Positions 1 to 6,768 of a stretch of 16,758 nt of DNA are shown in pieces. The stretch comes from Hyphomicrobiales bacterium. GTDB lineage: Bacteria > Pseudomonadota > Alphaproteobacteria > Rhizobiales > JAKIUO01. The DNA is taken from NCBI GenBank assembly GCA_027069645.1, contig JALXEI010000189.1, positions 1 to 16,758 of the forward strand, read 5' to 3'. Position 1 is the stretch's first letter; the number at the start of each line of letters is the position of its first letter. The notes below the pieces were generated by a model. The model was given only the letters and a program-made list of their open reading frames with translations. It was not told the origin of the DNA and ran no database searches. Position numbers and translations under genes: made by a program.

Positions 1-139
1 CCTTGTGGTTTGTGTTGCTGCGGCTTTGCGGCGTGGTATCAAGGACGAGATTCTGGCACCCGGATTTCGCATCTCGGGTCTTGGGCAATTGATCGAATCC
101 GGTATCCAGGCGGACCGGCAGATTACATTTGGCGATTAG
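1..139 (+). CDS. dsrE: DsrE, C-terminal 45 residues (partial, cut by window edge)
   Basis: The open frame enters at base 2 and ends at TAG 137-139. The visible peptide begins LVVCVAAALRRGI and continues through FRISGLGQLIESGIQADR to a final FGD, which is the conserved C-terminus of DsrE (TusD-like). The cysteine coded at 11-13 sits in the VVCVAAALRRG context of the active-site cysteine of Allochromatium DsrE (Cys78 there), which carries persulfide. DsrE is one subunit of the cytoplasmic DsrE2F2H2 sulfurtransferase that passes sulfur to DsrC. The longer open frame starting at base 10 is a different frame that is not DsrE upstream of 151. dsrF follows 11 bp later, so the two are co-translated in one operon. 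The N-terminal two thirds are outside the window. Confidence 0.93.
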   Translation, partial: LVVCVAAALRRGIKDEILAPGFRISGLGQLIESGIQADRQITFGD

Positions 140-150
140 GAGAGCGTATC

Positions 151-543
151 ATGGAAGAAGAATGGGATGAGGACGGCCCGGACGTCGTAAAGCGCTTTAT
201 GTATGTCAACCGCAAGGCTCCTTACGGAACCGTGTATGCACTGGAAATGCTTGAAAAAGTATTGATCGCCGCAGCATTTGAGCAGGATGTGCATCTGGTT
301 TTCATGGATGACGGTGTTTACCAGCTCAAAAAAGGGCAGGATACAAAAGCGGTCAATATGAAGAATTTCTCACCAACCTTCAGAGCCCTGGAAGGCTATG
401 AGGTCGAGAAGCTTTACGCCGAGAAAGAAAGCCTGGAAGCACGCGGACTGACGGCAGATGATCTGGTTGTCCCTGTCGAGGTGATCAGTTCAAAGGAACT
501 GTCCGAGTTGATGGCAAAACAGGAAGTGATTTTGACAGCTTAA
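151..543 (+). CDS. dsrF: DsrF, subunit of the DsrEFH sulfurtransferase
   Basis: This 130-residue DsrE/DsrF-family protein (TusC-like) is a structural partner in the DsrE2F2H2 heterohexamer. The start ATG 151 is chosen because GGAGAG lies just upstream (139-144) and the protein reaches the conserved MYVNRKAPYGT segment soon after. Further family segments are FMDDGVYQL, KGQDTKAVNMKNFSPTFR and ESLEARGL. The open frame extends back to base 10, but that extension overlaps the dsrE coding end in another frame and does not resemble DsrF. An acidic N-terminal leader (EEEWDEDGPD) precedes the family homology. The next gene, dsrH, begins 12 bp downstream behind a strong AGGAGG. DsrF in characterised systems has no catalytic cysteine, and none is seen here. 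Confidence 0.95.
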   Translation: MEEEWDEDGPDVVKRFMYVNRKAPYGTVYALEMLEKVLIAAAFEQDVHLVFMDDGVYQLKKGQDTKAVNMKNFSPTFRALEGYEVEKLYAEKESLEARGLTADDLVVPVEVISSKELSELMAKQEVILTA

Positions 544-555
544 AGGAGGCTGATT

Positions 556-861
556 ATGCTATTACATACAGTGAACAAGTCGCCTTTTGAGCGCAATACG
601 CTTGAAAGTTGCCTGCGCGTTGCCGCAGAAGGAGCGGCTGTTTTGCTGATCGAGGATGGTGTCTATGGAGCCCTCGACAATACCGCCGTTTCTGAACTCG
701 TTAAAAAGCACATGGGCAATCTCAAATTCTATGTGCTTGGCCCCGATATAGAGGCACGCGGTCTCGGTGACCAGGGATTGATCGAAGGCATTGAAAGTGT
801 TGACTATGGCGGTTTTGTCGATCTTGTCGAAAAACACTCTGCAACACAGTCCTGGATGTAG
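556..861 (+). CDS. dsrH: DsrH, cysteine-bearing subunit of the DsrEFH sulfurtransferase
   Basis: This 101-residue protein of the DsrH/TusB family completes the DsrEFH hexamer that delivers sulfane sulfur to DsrC in the cytoplasm. It begins MLLHTVNKSPFERNTLESC; Cys19 corresponds to the conserved DsrH cysteine (Cys20 in Allochromatium). Other family features are LLIEDGVYGAL and YVLGPDIEARGL. The start is fixed by TAAAGGAGG immediately upstream, the SD abutting the dsrF stop. After the stop a 169-bp spacer with three hairpins separates it from dsrC, a break in an otherwise tightly spaced unit. The presence of DsrE, F and H together with DsrC marks the pathway as oxidative. Confidence 0.95.
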   Translation: MLLHTVNKSPFERNTLESCLRVAAEGAAVLLIEDGVYGALDNTAVSELVKKHMGNLKFYVLGPDIEARGLGDQGLIEGIESVDYGGFVDLVEKHSATQSWM

Positions 862-868
862 GATTTTG

Positions 869-965
869 ACCGGGGCGGGGGACCGGCCCGGTTGCTGATC
901 CGCTTTATTCGCGGGTCGTGCTTGGGAATGGAGCGGAAGAGCTTTTGTTGAGAAAAGTCCCCGCT
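869..965 (+). promoter_or_regulatory. Three consecutive hairpins in the dsrH-dsrC spacer
   Basis: Three short inverted repeats follow one another: ACCGGG 869-874 with CCCGGT 887-892; CCGC 900-903 with GCGG 911-914; and a two-part stem AGCGG 932-936 / CCGCT 961-965 enclosing CTTTT 942-946 / AAAAG 953-957. The last is followed by five T residues (965-969), giving it the look of a weak intrinsic terminator or attenuator. Their position before dsrC suggests partial termination or an mRNA processing or stability region separating dsrEFH from dsrC. The pairing is seen in the sequence; the function is inference. Confidence 0.45.
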
Positions 966-1030
966 TTTTGATGCTCCTTTGGAAAACCAGGGGGCAAAAT
1001 GACGGGAATGGTAGCTTAAGGAGAATGAAA

Positions 1031-1363
1031 ATGGCTTATGAAATCAATGGCGAAAGCATTGAGCATGATGAGGAAGGTTATCTGTCGGATATCAATCAGT
1101 GGACACCGGAACTGGCAGGTTTGCTGGCCAAGGACGAAGGCATTGAAATGACCGACGAGCATTGGGAAGTGATCAACTTCCTGCGTGAATATTACGAAGA
1201 GTATCAGATTGCTCCGGCGATCCGTGTCCTCGTCAAGGCGCTGAAGAAAAAATTCGGTCCGGAAAAAGGCAGCAATAAATATCTCTATGAACTGTTTCCT
1301 TATGGTCCGGCCAAACAGGCTTGTAAAATCGGCGGACTGCCCAAACCTACGGGCTGTATCTAG
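1031..1363 (+). CDS. dsrC: DsrC, sulfur-carrying partner of DsrAB
   Basis: This 110-residue DsrC/TusE-family protein has the complete flexible C-terminal arm: ACKIGGLPKPTGCI, with Cys98 and the penultimate Cys109 spaced 11 apart, exactly as in functional DsrC. TusE-type proteins keep only the penultimate cysteine, so this is a true DsrC. In sulfur oxidisers it receives sulfur from DsrEFH, presents it to the siroheme site of DsrAB, and is then handled by the DsrMKJOP complex. ATG 1031 is preferred over the in-frame ATG 1025 because AAGGAG (1018-1023) is correctly spaced for 1031. The longer frame back to 968 runs through the upstream hairpin region. The gene is isolated by structured spacers on both sides (169 and 296 bp), consistent with separate control of a protein needed in large excess. 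Confidence 0.97.
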   Translation: MAYEINGESIEHDEEGYLSDINQWTPELAGLLAKDEGIEMTDEHWEVINFLREYYEEYQIAPAIRVLVKALKKKFGPEKGSNKYLYELFPYGPAKQACKIGGLPKPTGCI

Positions 1364-1373
1364 CCGGACAAGT

Positions 1374-1406
1374 GTTCTGTCAACCGGCATTTCCGGTTGA
1401 CAGAAC
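1374..1406 (+). terminator. Perfect 14-bp hairpin just after dsrC
   Basis: GTTCTGTCAACCGG (1374-1387) and CCGGTTGACAGAAC (1393-1406) are exact reverse complements around the 5-base loop CATTT, starting 10 bp after the dsrC stop. No U-run follows (CTGATGTTCTTG), so a textbook Rho-independent terminator is not proven. It could instead be a 3' stabilising hairpin for a short dsrC transcript or a partial terminator. This is the strongest stem in the window by inspection. Confidence 0.6.
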
Positions 1407-1659
1407 CTGATGTTCTTGCGCGAATGGCCATTGGCCAGGGTTTGCCCGCGCCTCGGGAAAGGTGCGCTGATTTGAACTCGATCCTTTTTCGGACATGAAC
1501 TATTTTGCCGACAGGCAGGGGAAGGGAGCTGTGTTTGCAGTTTGTCCTGAAACCGGTGATCAGGTCCGCGAGAAAAGCTGATCTGTTGTCCTGTCGGCAG
1601 GACGAGCGGTGAAGCACCGAATGTTAAAACAAAAATGTCGGTAACGGAGGAAAGTCATC
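1407..1659 (+). other. dsrC-dsrM intergenic region with a distant inverted repeat
   Basis: About 250 bp without a convincing gene. It holds TGCCGACAGG (1506-1515) and its exact reverse complement CCTGTCGGCA (1590-1599), 74 bp apart, which could close a larger folded RNA. A smaller CCTGA/TCAGG pair lies inside around 1546-1564. Two tandem 6-bp palindromes TGGCCA occur at 1425-1437. The 3' end supplies the dsrM ribosome site GGAGG 1646-1650. The small antisense open frame over 1360-1617 has no recognisable family features. A promoter for dsrMKLJOP could lie here, but I cannot point to convincing -35/-10 boxes. Confidence 0.4.
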
Positions 1660-2421
1660 GTGATTACCACGATATATGCTCTTGCATTCTATTTTGCGAC
1701 GATTTTGCTGATTGTCGGGCTTGCCTACAGAATCTACGAATATGCCACTGTTCCGGCACCTCTCAATATTGCCACGACACCTGCACCAACGACAGTTCCC
1801 GGCGTCTGGCTGCGGATGTTCAGGGAAGTGGCACTGTTTGAAAGCCTGTTCAAGTCCAACAAGTGGACCTGGATATTCGGCTATATGTTTCATGTCGGGC
1901 TGGCGCTCGTGCTGATCCGGCATTTGCGTTATTTTCTTGATCCACGCTACGTTCCGGATTTGCTATGGACAGGGCTGGAGCTTGTTCAGCCCATCGGAAA
2001 ATATGCCGGTTTTGCCATGATTGCCGGACTGGTCGGACTGGCTCTGCGTCGTATCCTCGTCAATCGGGTTCGCTATATTTCCTCGCCCTCCGATCATCTG
2101 ATGCTGTTGCTGCTGATTGTTATCGGCATCAGTGGTATGGTGATGCAATATATTGATCGTACGGATATTATCTCCCTGAAGAATTTTTTCATGAGCCTTG
2201 CCTACTTTAACCTGTTTGACTGGCAACCCCTGCCGGACAGTTTACCGCTGATGGTGCATCTGACACTGATCCTGATACTGATGATTATTTTTCCATTCAG
2301 CAAACTGTTACATGCACCAGGGGTGTTTTTCAGCCCGACGCGTAACCAGGTTGACAACCCGCGGGAAAAACGGCGGATGGTTGCCTGGACCAGAGCCATC
2401 GAAAGCGGATCCGGAAAGTAA
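1660..2421 (+). CDS. dsrM: DsrM, cytochrome b subunit of the DsrMKJOP complex
   Basis: This 253-residue integral membrane protein is NarI-like and has about six hydrophobic helices (roughly residues 4-24, 72-92, 110-130, 146-164, 175-186 and 196-213). Histidines suited to heme b ligation lie in or near the helices: His78, His88, His146, His200 and His218. DsrM binds heme b and is thought to move electrons between the quinone pool or periplasmic partners and the cytoplasmic FeS subunit DsrK. The start is GTG 1660, supported by GGAGG (1646-1650) nine bases upstream and by the hydrophobic first helix beginning at once. dsrK follows after 36 bp, in keeping with the paired DsrMK module found in all Dsr organisms. 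Identification rests on length, topology and position. Confidence 0.93.
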   Translation: MITTIYALAFYFATILLIVGLAYRIYEYATVPAPLNIATTPAPTTVPGVWLRMFREVALFESLFKSNKWTWIFGYMFHVGLALVLIRHLRYFLDPRYVPDLLWTGLELVQPIGKYAGFAMIAGLVGLALRRILVNRVRYISSPSDHLMLLLLIVIGISGMVMQYIDRTDIISLKNFFMSLAYFNLFDWQPLPDSLPLMVHLTLILILMIIFPFSKLLHAPGVFFSPTRNQVDNPREKRRMVAWTRAIESGSGK

Positions 2422-2457
2422 CAGGAAAAAACGGGGAAACCCCAAGGGAGGAATATC

Positions 2458-4053
2458 GTGTCAGAACTTGATAAATCGGAACTGGATGATGGCAATCCGG
2501 ATGGTGGCGTGAGTCTGCCCGACCCGCTTGAGCTTCCCGAAATGAAGCCGGATGCGATGAAAGATCTCCACAGTTTCGAGGCGGCACCAAAACATGAAAC
2601 AGATCTCGGTTTCCCTGGTGAACAACCGGATGACTGGCAGGATGTGGTCATCAATAAAATCGGCGACCTGCGCCAGAGATATCGCTCCTTCAGGGTTTAC
2701 CTCGATAGTTGTGTCAAATGTGGTGCCTGCACAGACAAATGCCACTATTATCTGGGGACCGGCGATCCCAAGAATATGCCGGTTGCCCGTCAGGACCTGT
2801 TACGGTCCGTTTACAGGCGGTATTTTACATTGCCTGGCAAGATTGCGCCGTGGCTGGTCGGGGCTAGGGATCTGACCGAGGAAGTGCTGGAGGAATGGTA
2901 CAGCTATTATCATCAGTGTTCCCAGTGTCGCCGTTGTTCGGTTTACTGTCCCTATGGCATTGATACGGCCGAAATTTCCATGGCCGCCCGCGAGATCATG
3001 GATTCGGTTGGCAAGGGGCAGAAATATTGCAATGAAATAATCGGCAAGGTTCATGCCGTGGGAAATAATCTGGGCATGCCCGGCCCGGCCATTATTGCCA
3101 CAATGGAGGATTTCGAGGAAGAACTGAAGGAAGACACCGGCATAGACATAAAGATCCCTGTCGATAAAAAGGGTGCCGATATATTGCTGGTCACGCCTTC
3201 CGCCGACTTTTTCGCAGAGCCGCATATTGATGGTTTGTTCGGCTATGCAAAAGTGTTCCACGAGCTGGGCGTAGACTGGACGCTCAGTACGACAGCGTCG
3301 GAAGCCGGTAATTTTGGTATGTTTATCGGCAGTTACGAAAACATGCGCAAGGTATCGCTGCGGATACGTGAAGCGGCTCTCGAACTGGGGGTCAAACGCA
3401 TCGTATTTGGTGAGTGTGGCCATGCCTGGCGGGTTGCCTATGCTTTTTTGAATACGCTCGCGGGGCCCTGGGATTTCCTTGATCCCGCCTATCCGGTACC
3501 GCAACACATTTGCGAATTCACCCATGACGCCATCAGGAAAGGCAAGTTGAAATTCGATAAGTCGCAAAATGATCATTTGACCATGACTTTTCATGACAGT
3601 TGCAATGTGGCGCGTGCCACGCGTATGGGGGACAAGCCTGGTGGACAGTTTGAAATTCCGCGTGCCGTCATCAAGGCGGTTTGCAACAATTATTACGATA
3701 TGGATGACAATACGATTGGCGAAGCGACCGTATGTTGCGGTGGCGGTGGTGGTATCCTGACCGATGACCTGATGGATATTCGCGTCAAGGGGGCACAGCC
3801 TCGCATGCGTGCCCTGCGCAAGGTGACCGAGGAACATGGCGTCACTAACATGGCGGCGATTTGCGCGATTTGCAAAAGTCAGTTTTCCAAGGTGTTACCG
3901 AAATATGATTTCGATATGGAAACCATTATGAGCGTCCATCAACTGGTCGGGAATGCCCTGATTATGTCGGATGCCCCGCGCGAGGAGGACAGTGAGCCGG
4001 TCTCTGATGGCGCGTCGGGGGAAGAGACGGCCTCGGCAGATCCTGCCGCATAA
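2458..4053 (+). CDS. dsrK: DsrK, HdrD-like iron-sulfur subunit of DsrMKJOP
   Basis: This 531-residue cytoplasmic protein related to heterodisulfide reductase HdrD is the proposed site where the DsrC trisulfide or disulfide is processed. Two ferredoxin-type cluster motifs are visible: Cys85, 88, 91, 95 and Cys154, 157, 160, 164. The C-terminal half has the CCG-type ligand set for the special [4Fe-4S] site: GECGH at Cys320, HDSC at Cys382, CCGGGGG at Cys426-427 and CAIC at Cys469/472. An acidic roughly 60-residue N-terminal leader and an acidic, Ser/Ala-rich C-terminal tail flank the core. The start is GTG 2458, behind AAGGGAGGA (2444-2452). A 114-bp gap separates it from dsrL. Confidence 0.96.
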   Translation: MSELDKSELDDGNPDGGVSLPDPLELPEMKPDAMKDLHSFEAAPKHETDLGFPGEQPDDWQDVVINKIGDLRQRYRSFRVYLDSCVKCGACTDKCHYYLGTGDPKNMPVARQDLLRSVYRRYFTLPGKIAPWLVGARDLTEEVLEEWYSYYHQCSQCRRCSVYCPYGIDTAEISMAAREIMDSVGKGQKYCNEIIGKVHAVGNNLGMPGPAIIATMEDFEEELKEDTGIDIKIPVDKKGADILLVTPSADFFAEPHIDGLFGYAKVFHELGVDWTLSTTASEAGNFGMFIGSYENMRKVSLRIREAALELGVKRIVFGECGHAWRVAYAFLNTLAGPWDFLDPAYPVPQHICEFTHDAIRKGKLKFDKSQNDHLTMTFHDSCNVARATRMGDKPGGQFEIPRAVIKAVCNNYYDMDDNTIGEATVCCGGGGGILTDDLMDIRVKGAQPRMRALRKVTEEHGVTNMAAICAICKSQFSKVLPKYDFDMETIMSVHQLVGNALIMSDAPREEDSEPVSDGASGEETASADPAA

Positions 4054-4167
4054 AAACAGAGGCAAAACCGGAAATCGGATCGTTACGGCTTATGTGAGAT
4101 GATCAGGGCCGCGATGACAATCAACAGGCTGACCGACAAAGGGTGCGGTCTCAAGGGAGAAAAAAAC

Positions 4168-6147
4168 ATGACTGATGTGGCAGAAAAAGGCGAAAAAGGT
4201 CACACCTATCACCGTTTTCAAAAGGGTGATACGGAATGGGAATTGCAGGAAAAAATATTCAAGGCGGATCATTCTCACAAATGTCCGACCTATATTCACA
4301 AAACACCCCCCTGCCAGGGCAGTTGTCCGTCTGGGCACGAGATACGCGGCTGGTTGGCCATTGCCCGTGGAATGGACAAGTCACCCGTAGAGGGACAGGC
4401 CTGGCAGGAATATGCTTTCAACCGGATGGTACAGGCCAATCCGTTTCCCGCGACGATGGGGCGTGTTTGTCCGGCACCTTGTGAAGATGGTTGCAATCGT
4501 AACGAACTCGACGATACGGTCGGGATCAATTCGGTTGAACAATATGTCGGTGATTATGCCAACGAACATGATTTCAAACTGCCTGAACCAGGGCCGGATA
4601 CAGGCAAGAAAGTTGCGGTTGTCGGCTCCGGTCCGGGGGGACTGACGGCAGCCTATTTCCTGCGGCTCAAGGGGCATGCCGTGACGATATTCGAGAGTCA
4701 CAGTGAACTTGGCGGCATGATGCGCTACGGTATTCCAAACTACCGGACGCCGCGGGGTATGCTCGACAAGGAAATCAAACGCATAACCGACCTTGGTGTC
4801 GAAGTGCGTACCAACACGACGGTTGGCAAGGATATTAGCAGCGCCGAGCTTGAAGAACAGTTCGATGCCATCTGCTGGGCCATCGGGGCGCAAAAGGGGC
4901 GCGGTCTGCCGACCGAGGGCTGGGAAGGCACGGAGAACTGCATTTCCGGTGTCGAATTTCTTGATGTCTTTAACGAAGGCTGGGTTGTTGGTACTGCGAA
5001 ACGCGTTGTTGTTGTCGGCGGTGGTGACACATCCGTCGATGTAGCCTCTGTTGCACGTCGTCTCGGCCATATTACCAAGGTTGCCGACAAGGACCAGAAC
5101 GATACCCAGATGCTCGGATTTACAGCTCATGATGTGGCGGGCAATCTGACCCGGGAAGGTGTGACGACAGTTCTGACCTCCCTGTTCCCCATCGAACAGA
5201 TGACAGCGGCCGAGCATGAGCGCGAAGATGCCAAACGCGAGGGGATTGAAATCAAGGGTGGTGTCATGCCCGTCAAGGTTATCAAGGATGAAAAGGGTCT
5301 TGCCCGCGCTCTTCGGGTTGTCGAATGTACCGTTGACGGCAAGGGAATTCCGTCACCGGTTGAAGGTGCCGAGGAATATGATATCGAATGCGATATGATT
5401 GTTTCGGCGATCGGTCAGTACGGGGATCTGGAAGGTCTTGAAGAAGGTCTGGACAATGGTCGCGGCTTTATGGATGTCGATACATTTTATCGCGTCAAGG
5501 GCAAGGAAAACCATTTTGCCATCGGCGATATTGTGCGTCCGCATCTGCTGACAACGGCGATTGGCCATGCCAGCATTGCTGCCGATACCATCAATGATTA
5601 TCTCGATAATGGTCACGTTGATGCGAAAAAGCGTCCCAAGGTCGATGTCCATCATTTCAATTTGCTCAACGAACTGCACAATCGTCATCTTGACCCAGAA
5701 ACATGCACGTTCGGTGAAACCATTCACGATGGCATGTCGGGCACGTCGGAAAGTAATTGCGCCGTTCACAATTACGAGGACCGTTCCACCACCAAGATCA
5801 TCACCCATGATGAATTGTTTCTCGGGCATTTCAATTACGTGGAGCGCAACAAGCGCGAACATGTTCTGGTGGATGCAGATCATGTGCTGGGCAATTTCGA
5901 AGAACGCATCAAGGTTTTGCCAGAAGAAAAGGTGAAGGCCGAGGGCGAGCGCTGCATGAGTTGCGGTATGTGCTTCGAGTGCGACAACTGTGTCATTTAC
6001 TGTCCGCAGGATGCTGTATTCAAGGTCAAAAAGGACAAACACGCCGTTGGTCGTTATGTTGATACCGACTATACAAAATGTGTTGGATGCCATATCTGTG
6101 CCGACGTTTGTCCCACCGGCTACATCGAGATGGGGCTGGGCGAATAG
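4168..6147 (+). CDS. dsrL: DsrL, NAD(P)H-linked iron-sulfur flavoprotein
   Basis: This 659-residue GltD-like oxidoreductase is the expected electron partner of DsrAB and couples sulfur oxidation to NAD+ reduction in the cytoplasm. Domains in order: an N-terminal FeS region with Cys39, 49, 53 and Cys101, 105, 109; an FAD Rossmann motif VVGSGPGG (151-158); a second dinucleotide motif VVVGGGDTSVDVA (281-293) for NAD(P)H; FAD closure at AIGDI (451-455); and a C-terminal diferredoxin domain with Cys596, 599, 602, 605, 608, 612 and Cys638, 641, 644, 648. ATG 4168 is chosen over in-frame ATG 4099 because AAGGGAGA (4153-4160) sits seven bases upstream and the resulting length matches known DsrL (about 650). 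It is the hallmark that separates this cluster from most sulfate-reducer clusters. Confidence 0.96.
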   Translation: MTDVAEKGEKGHTYHRFQKGDTEWELQEKIFKADHSHKCPTYIHKTPPCQGSCPSGHEIRGWLAIARGMDKSPVEGQAWQEYAFNRMVQANPFPATMGRVCPAPCEDGCNRNELDDTVGINSVEQYVGDYANEHDFKLPEPGPDTGKKVAVVGSGPGGLTAAYFLRLKGHAVTIFESHSELGGMMRYGIPNYRTPRGMLDKEIKRITDLGVEVRTNTTVGKDISSAELEEQFDAICWAIGAQKGRGLPTEGWEGTENCISGVEFLDVFNEGWVVGTAKRVVVVGGGDTSVDVASVARRLGHITKVADKDQNDTQMLGFTAHDVAGNLTREGVTTVLTSLFPIEQMTAAEHEREDAKREGIEIKGGVMPVKVIKDEKGLARALRVVECTVDGKGIPSPVEGAEEYDIECDMIVSAIGQYGDLEGLEEGLDNGRGFMDVDTFYRVKGKENHFAIGDIVRPHLLTTAIGHASIAADTINDYLDNGHVDAKKRPKVDVHHFNLLNELHNRHLDPETCTFGETIHDGMSGTSESNCAVHNYEDRSTTKIITHDELFLGHFNYVERNKREHVLVDADHVLGNFEERIKVLPEEKVKAEGERCMSCGMCFECDNCVIYCPQDAVFKVKKDKHAVGRYVDTDYTKCVGCHICADVCPTGYIEMGLGE

Positions 6148-6167
6148 TCGGGTCCGGCAATAATAAC

Positions 6168-6195
6168 TTCCATGCCCGCTCCGGCGGGCATGGGA
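6168..6195 (+). promoter_or_regulatory. 10-bp hairpin with UCCG loop between dsrL and dsrJ
   Basis: CCATGCCCGC (6170-6179) pairs perfectly with GCGGGCATGG (6184-6193) around TCCG. In RNA this is a C(UCCG)G loop, a member of the very stable UNCG tetraloop class. A further A-T pair and a G-U pair can form outside. No T-run follows. It lies 21 bp after the dsrL stop and 50 bp before dsrJ, so an intercistronic stabiliser or processing boundary is more likely than a terminator (inference). Confidence 0.55.
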
Positions 6196-6243
6196 CGAAG
6201 AAACAACCTTGTAGGGACTGGCCCAAAAGGACGGGTAATAACC

Positions 6244-6768
6244 ATGAAATCTGTTGTCATCTTGCAAAGACTGATCCTGATGCTGGTCATGATCACGTTT
6301 TCCGGGGCGGTTTTGCCTGGCGTTGTCGGGCATGCTGCGGCGCAACCTGCCTGGATGCCCAAACCTCCCAAGGCGGTTGGTGGAAAATGTGATGCAGATC
6401 CCAAATGGATGCGGAAATGGCATATGAAGGCTCTGGATCACAAACGTGACGAGACCATGCACAAGGGAATTCGCACACGGAAGTTCAGCCTTAAAAACTG
6501 TATTTCCTGTCATGCTGTCAAGGATGATAATGGCAAATATATCACTGTTCGGGATGAGCGGCACTTCTGTCGTACCTGTCATGATTATGCGGCCGTACGA
6601 ATTGATTGTTTTGATTGTCATGCCTCGCGTCCCGGAGACAAAATGGACAAGGCTGCAAGAGCTGGCGGAAATCCCCATGAAAATGCGACAAAGATGTCGT
6701 CTGTCATCCGAAAAGGCGATACGGCGATGGCAGATTTTCATAAATATATTGCAGGAGAGGGCAAATGA
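6244..6768 (+). CDS. dsrJ: DsrJ, periplasmic triheme cytochrome c of DsrMKJOP
   Basis: This 174-residue secreted cytochrome has an N-terminal hydrophobic segment (about residues 5-33) ending HAAAQ, which acts as a Sec signal or membrane anchor. Three CxxCH heme c sites follow: 86-90 (CISCH), 109-113 (CRTCH) and 122-126 (CFDCH). Cys49 in GGKC precedes them and matches the unusual cysteine heme ligand described for DsrJ, a feature that identifies the family. DsrJ faces the periplasm and exchanges electrons with DsrO and DsrP. ATG 6244 is preferred over in-frame ATG 6172 because 6172 lies inside the UCCG hairpin and would add a polar leader before the signal, whereas AAGGACGGG sits upstream of 6244. 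The stop overlaps the dsrO start as ATGA. Confidence 0.95.
   Translation: MKSVVILQRLILMLVMITFSGAVLPGVVGHAAAQPAWMPKPPKAVGGKCDADPKWMRKWHMKALDHKRDETMHKGIRTRKFSLKNCISCHAVKDDNGKYITVRDERHFCRTCHDYAAVRIDCFDCHASRPGDKMDKAARAGGNPHENATKMSSVIRKGDTAMADFHKYIAGEGK

Noticed and set aside
10..150. Upstream extension of dsrF to base 10
   Set aside because: This segment is the dsrE 3' end read in the wrong frame; the extension is not DsrF-like and the ribosome site supports ATG 151.
1425..1437. Tandem TGGCCA palindromes
   Set aside because: Each is only 6 bp and the pair is too short to separate from chance; no link to a feature.
2800..3837. Long - strand open frame (345 codons) opposite dsrK
   Set aside because: Antisense shadow of the DsrK cysteine-rich core; no family features and no ribosome site of note.
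4099..4167. Alternative earlier start for dsrL at ATG 4099
   Set aside because: No good ribosome site, adds a leader not seen in DsrL, while ATG 4168 has AAGGGAGA at correct spacing.
6172..6243. Alternative earlier start for dsrJ at ATG 6172
   Set aside because: It falls inside the 10-bp hairpin stem and would put a polar leader before the signal peptide.
5353..6741. Long - strand open frame (462 codons) opposite dsrL and dsrJ
   Set aside because: It lies antisense to two well-supported genes, has no recognisable domain, and its composition fits a shadow of the coding strand.
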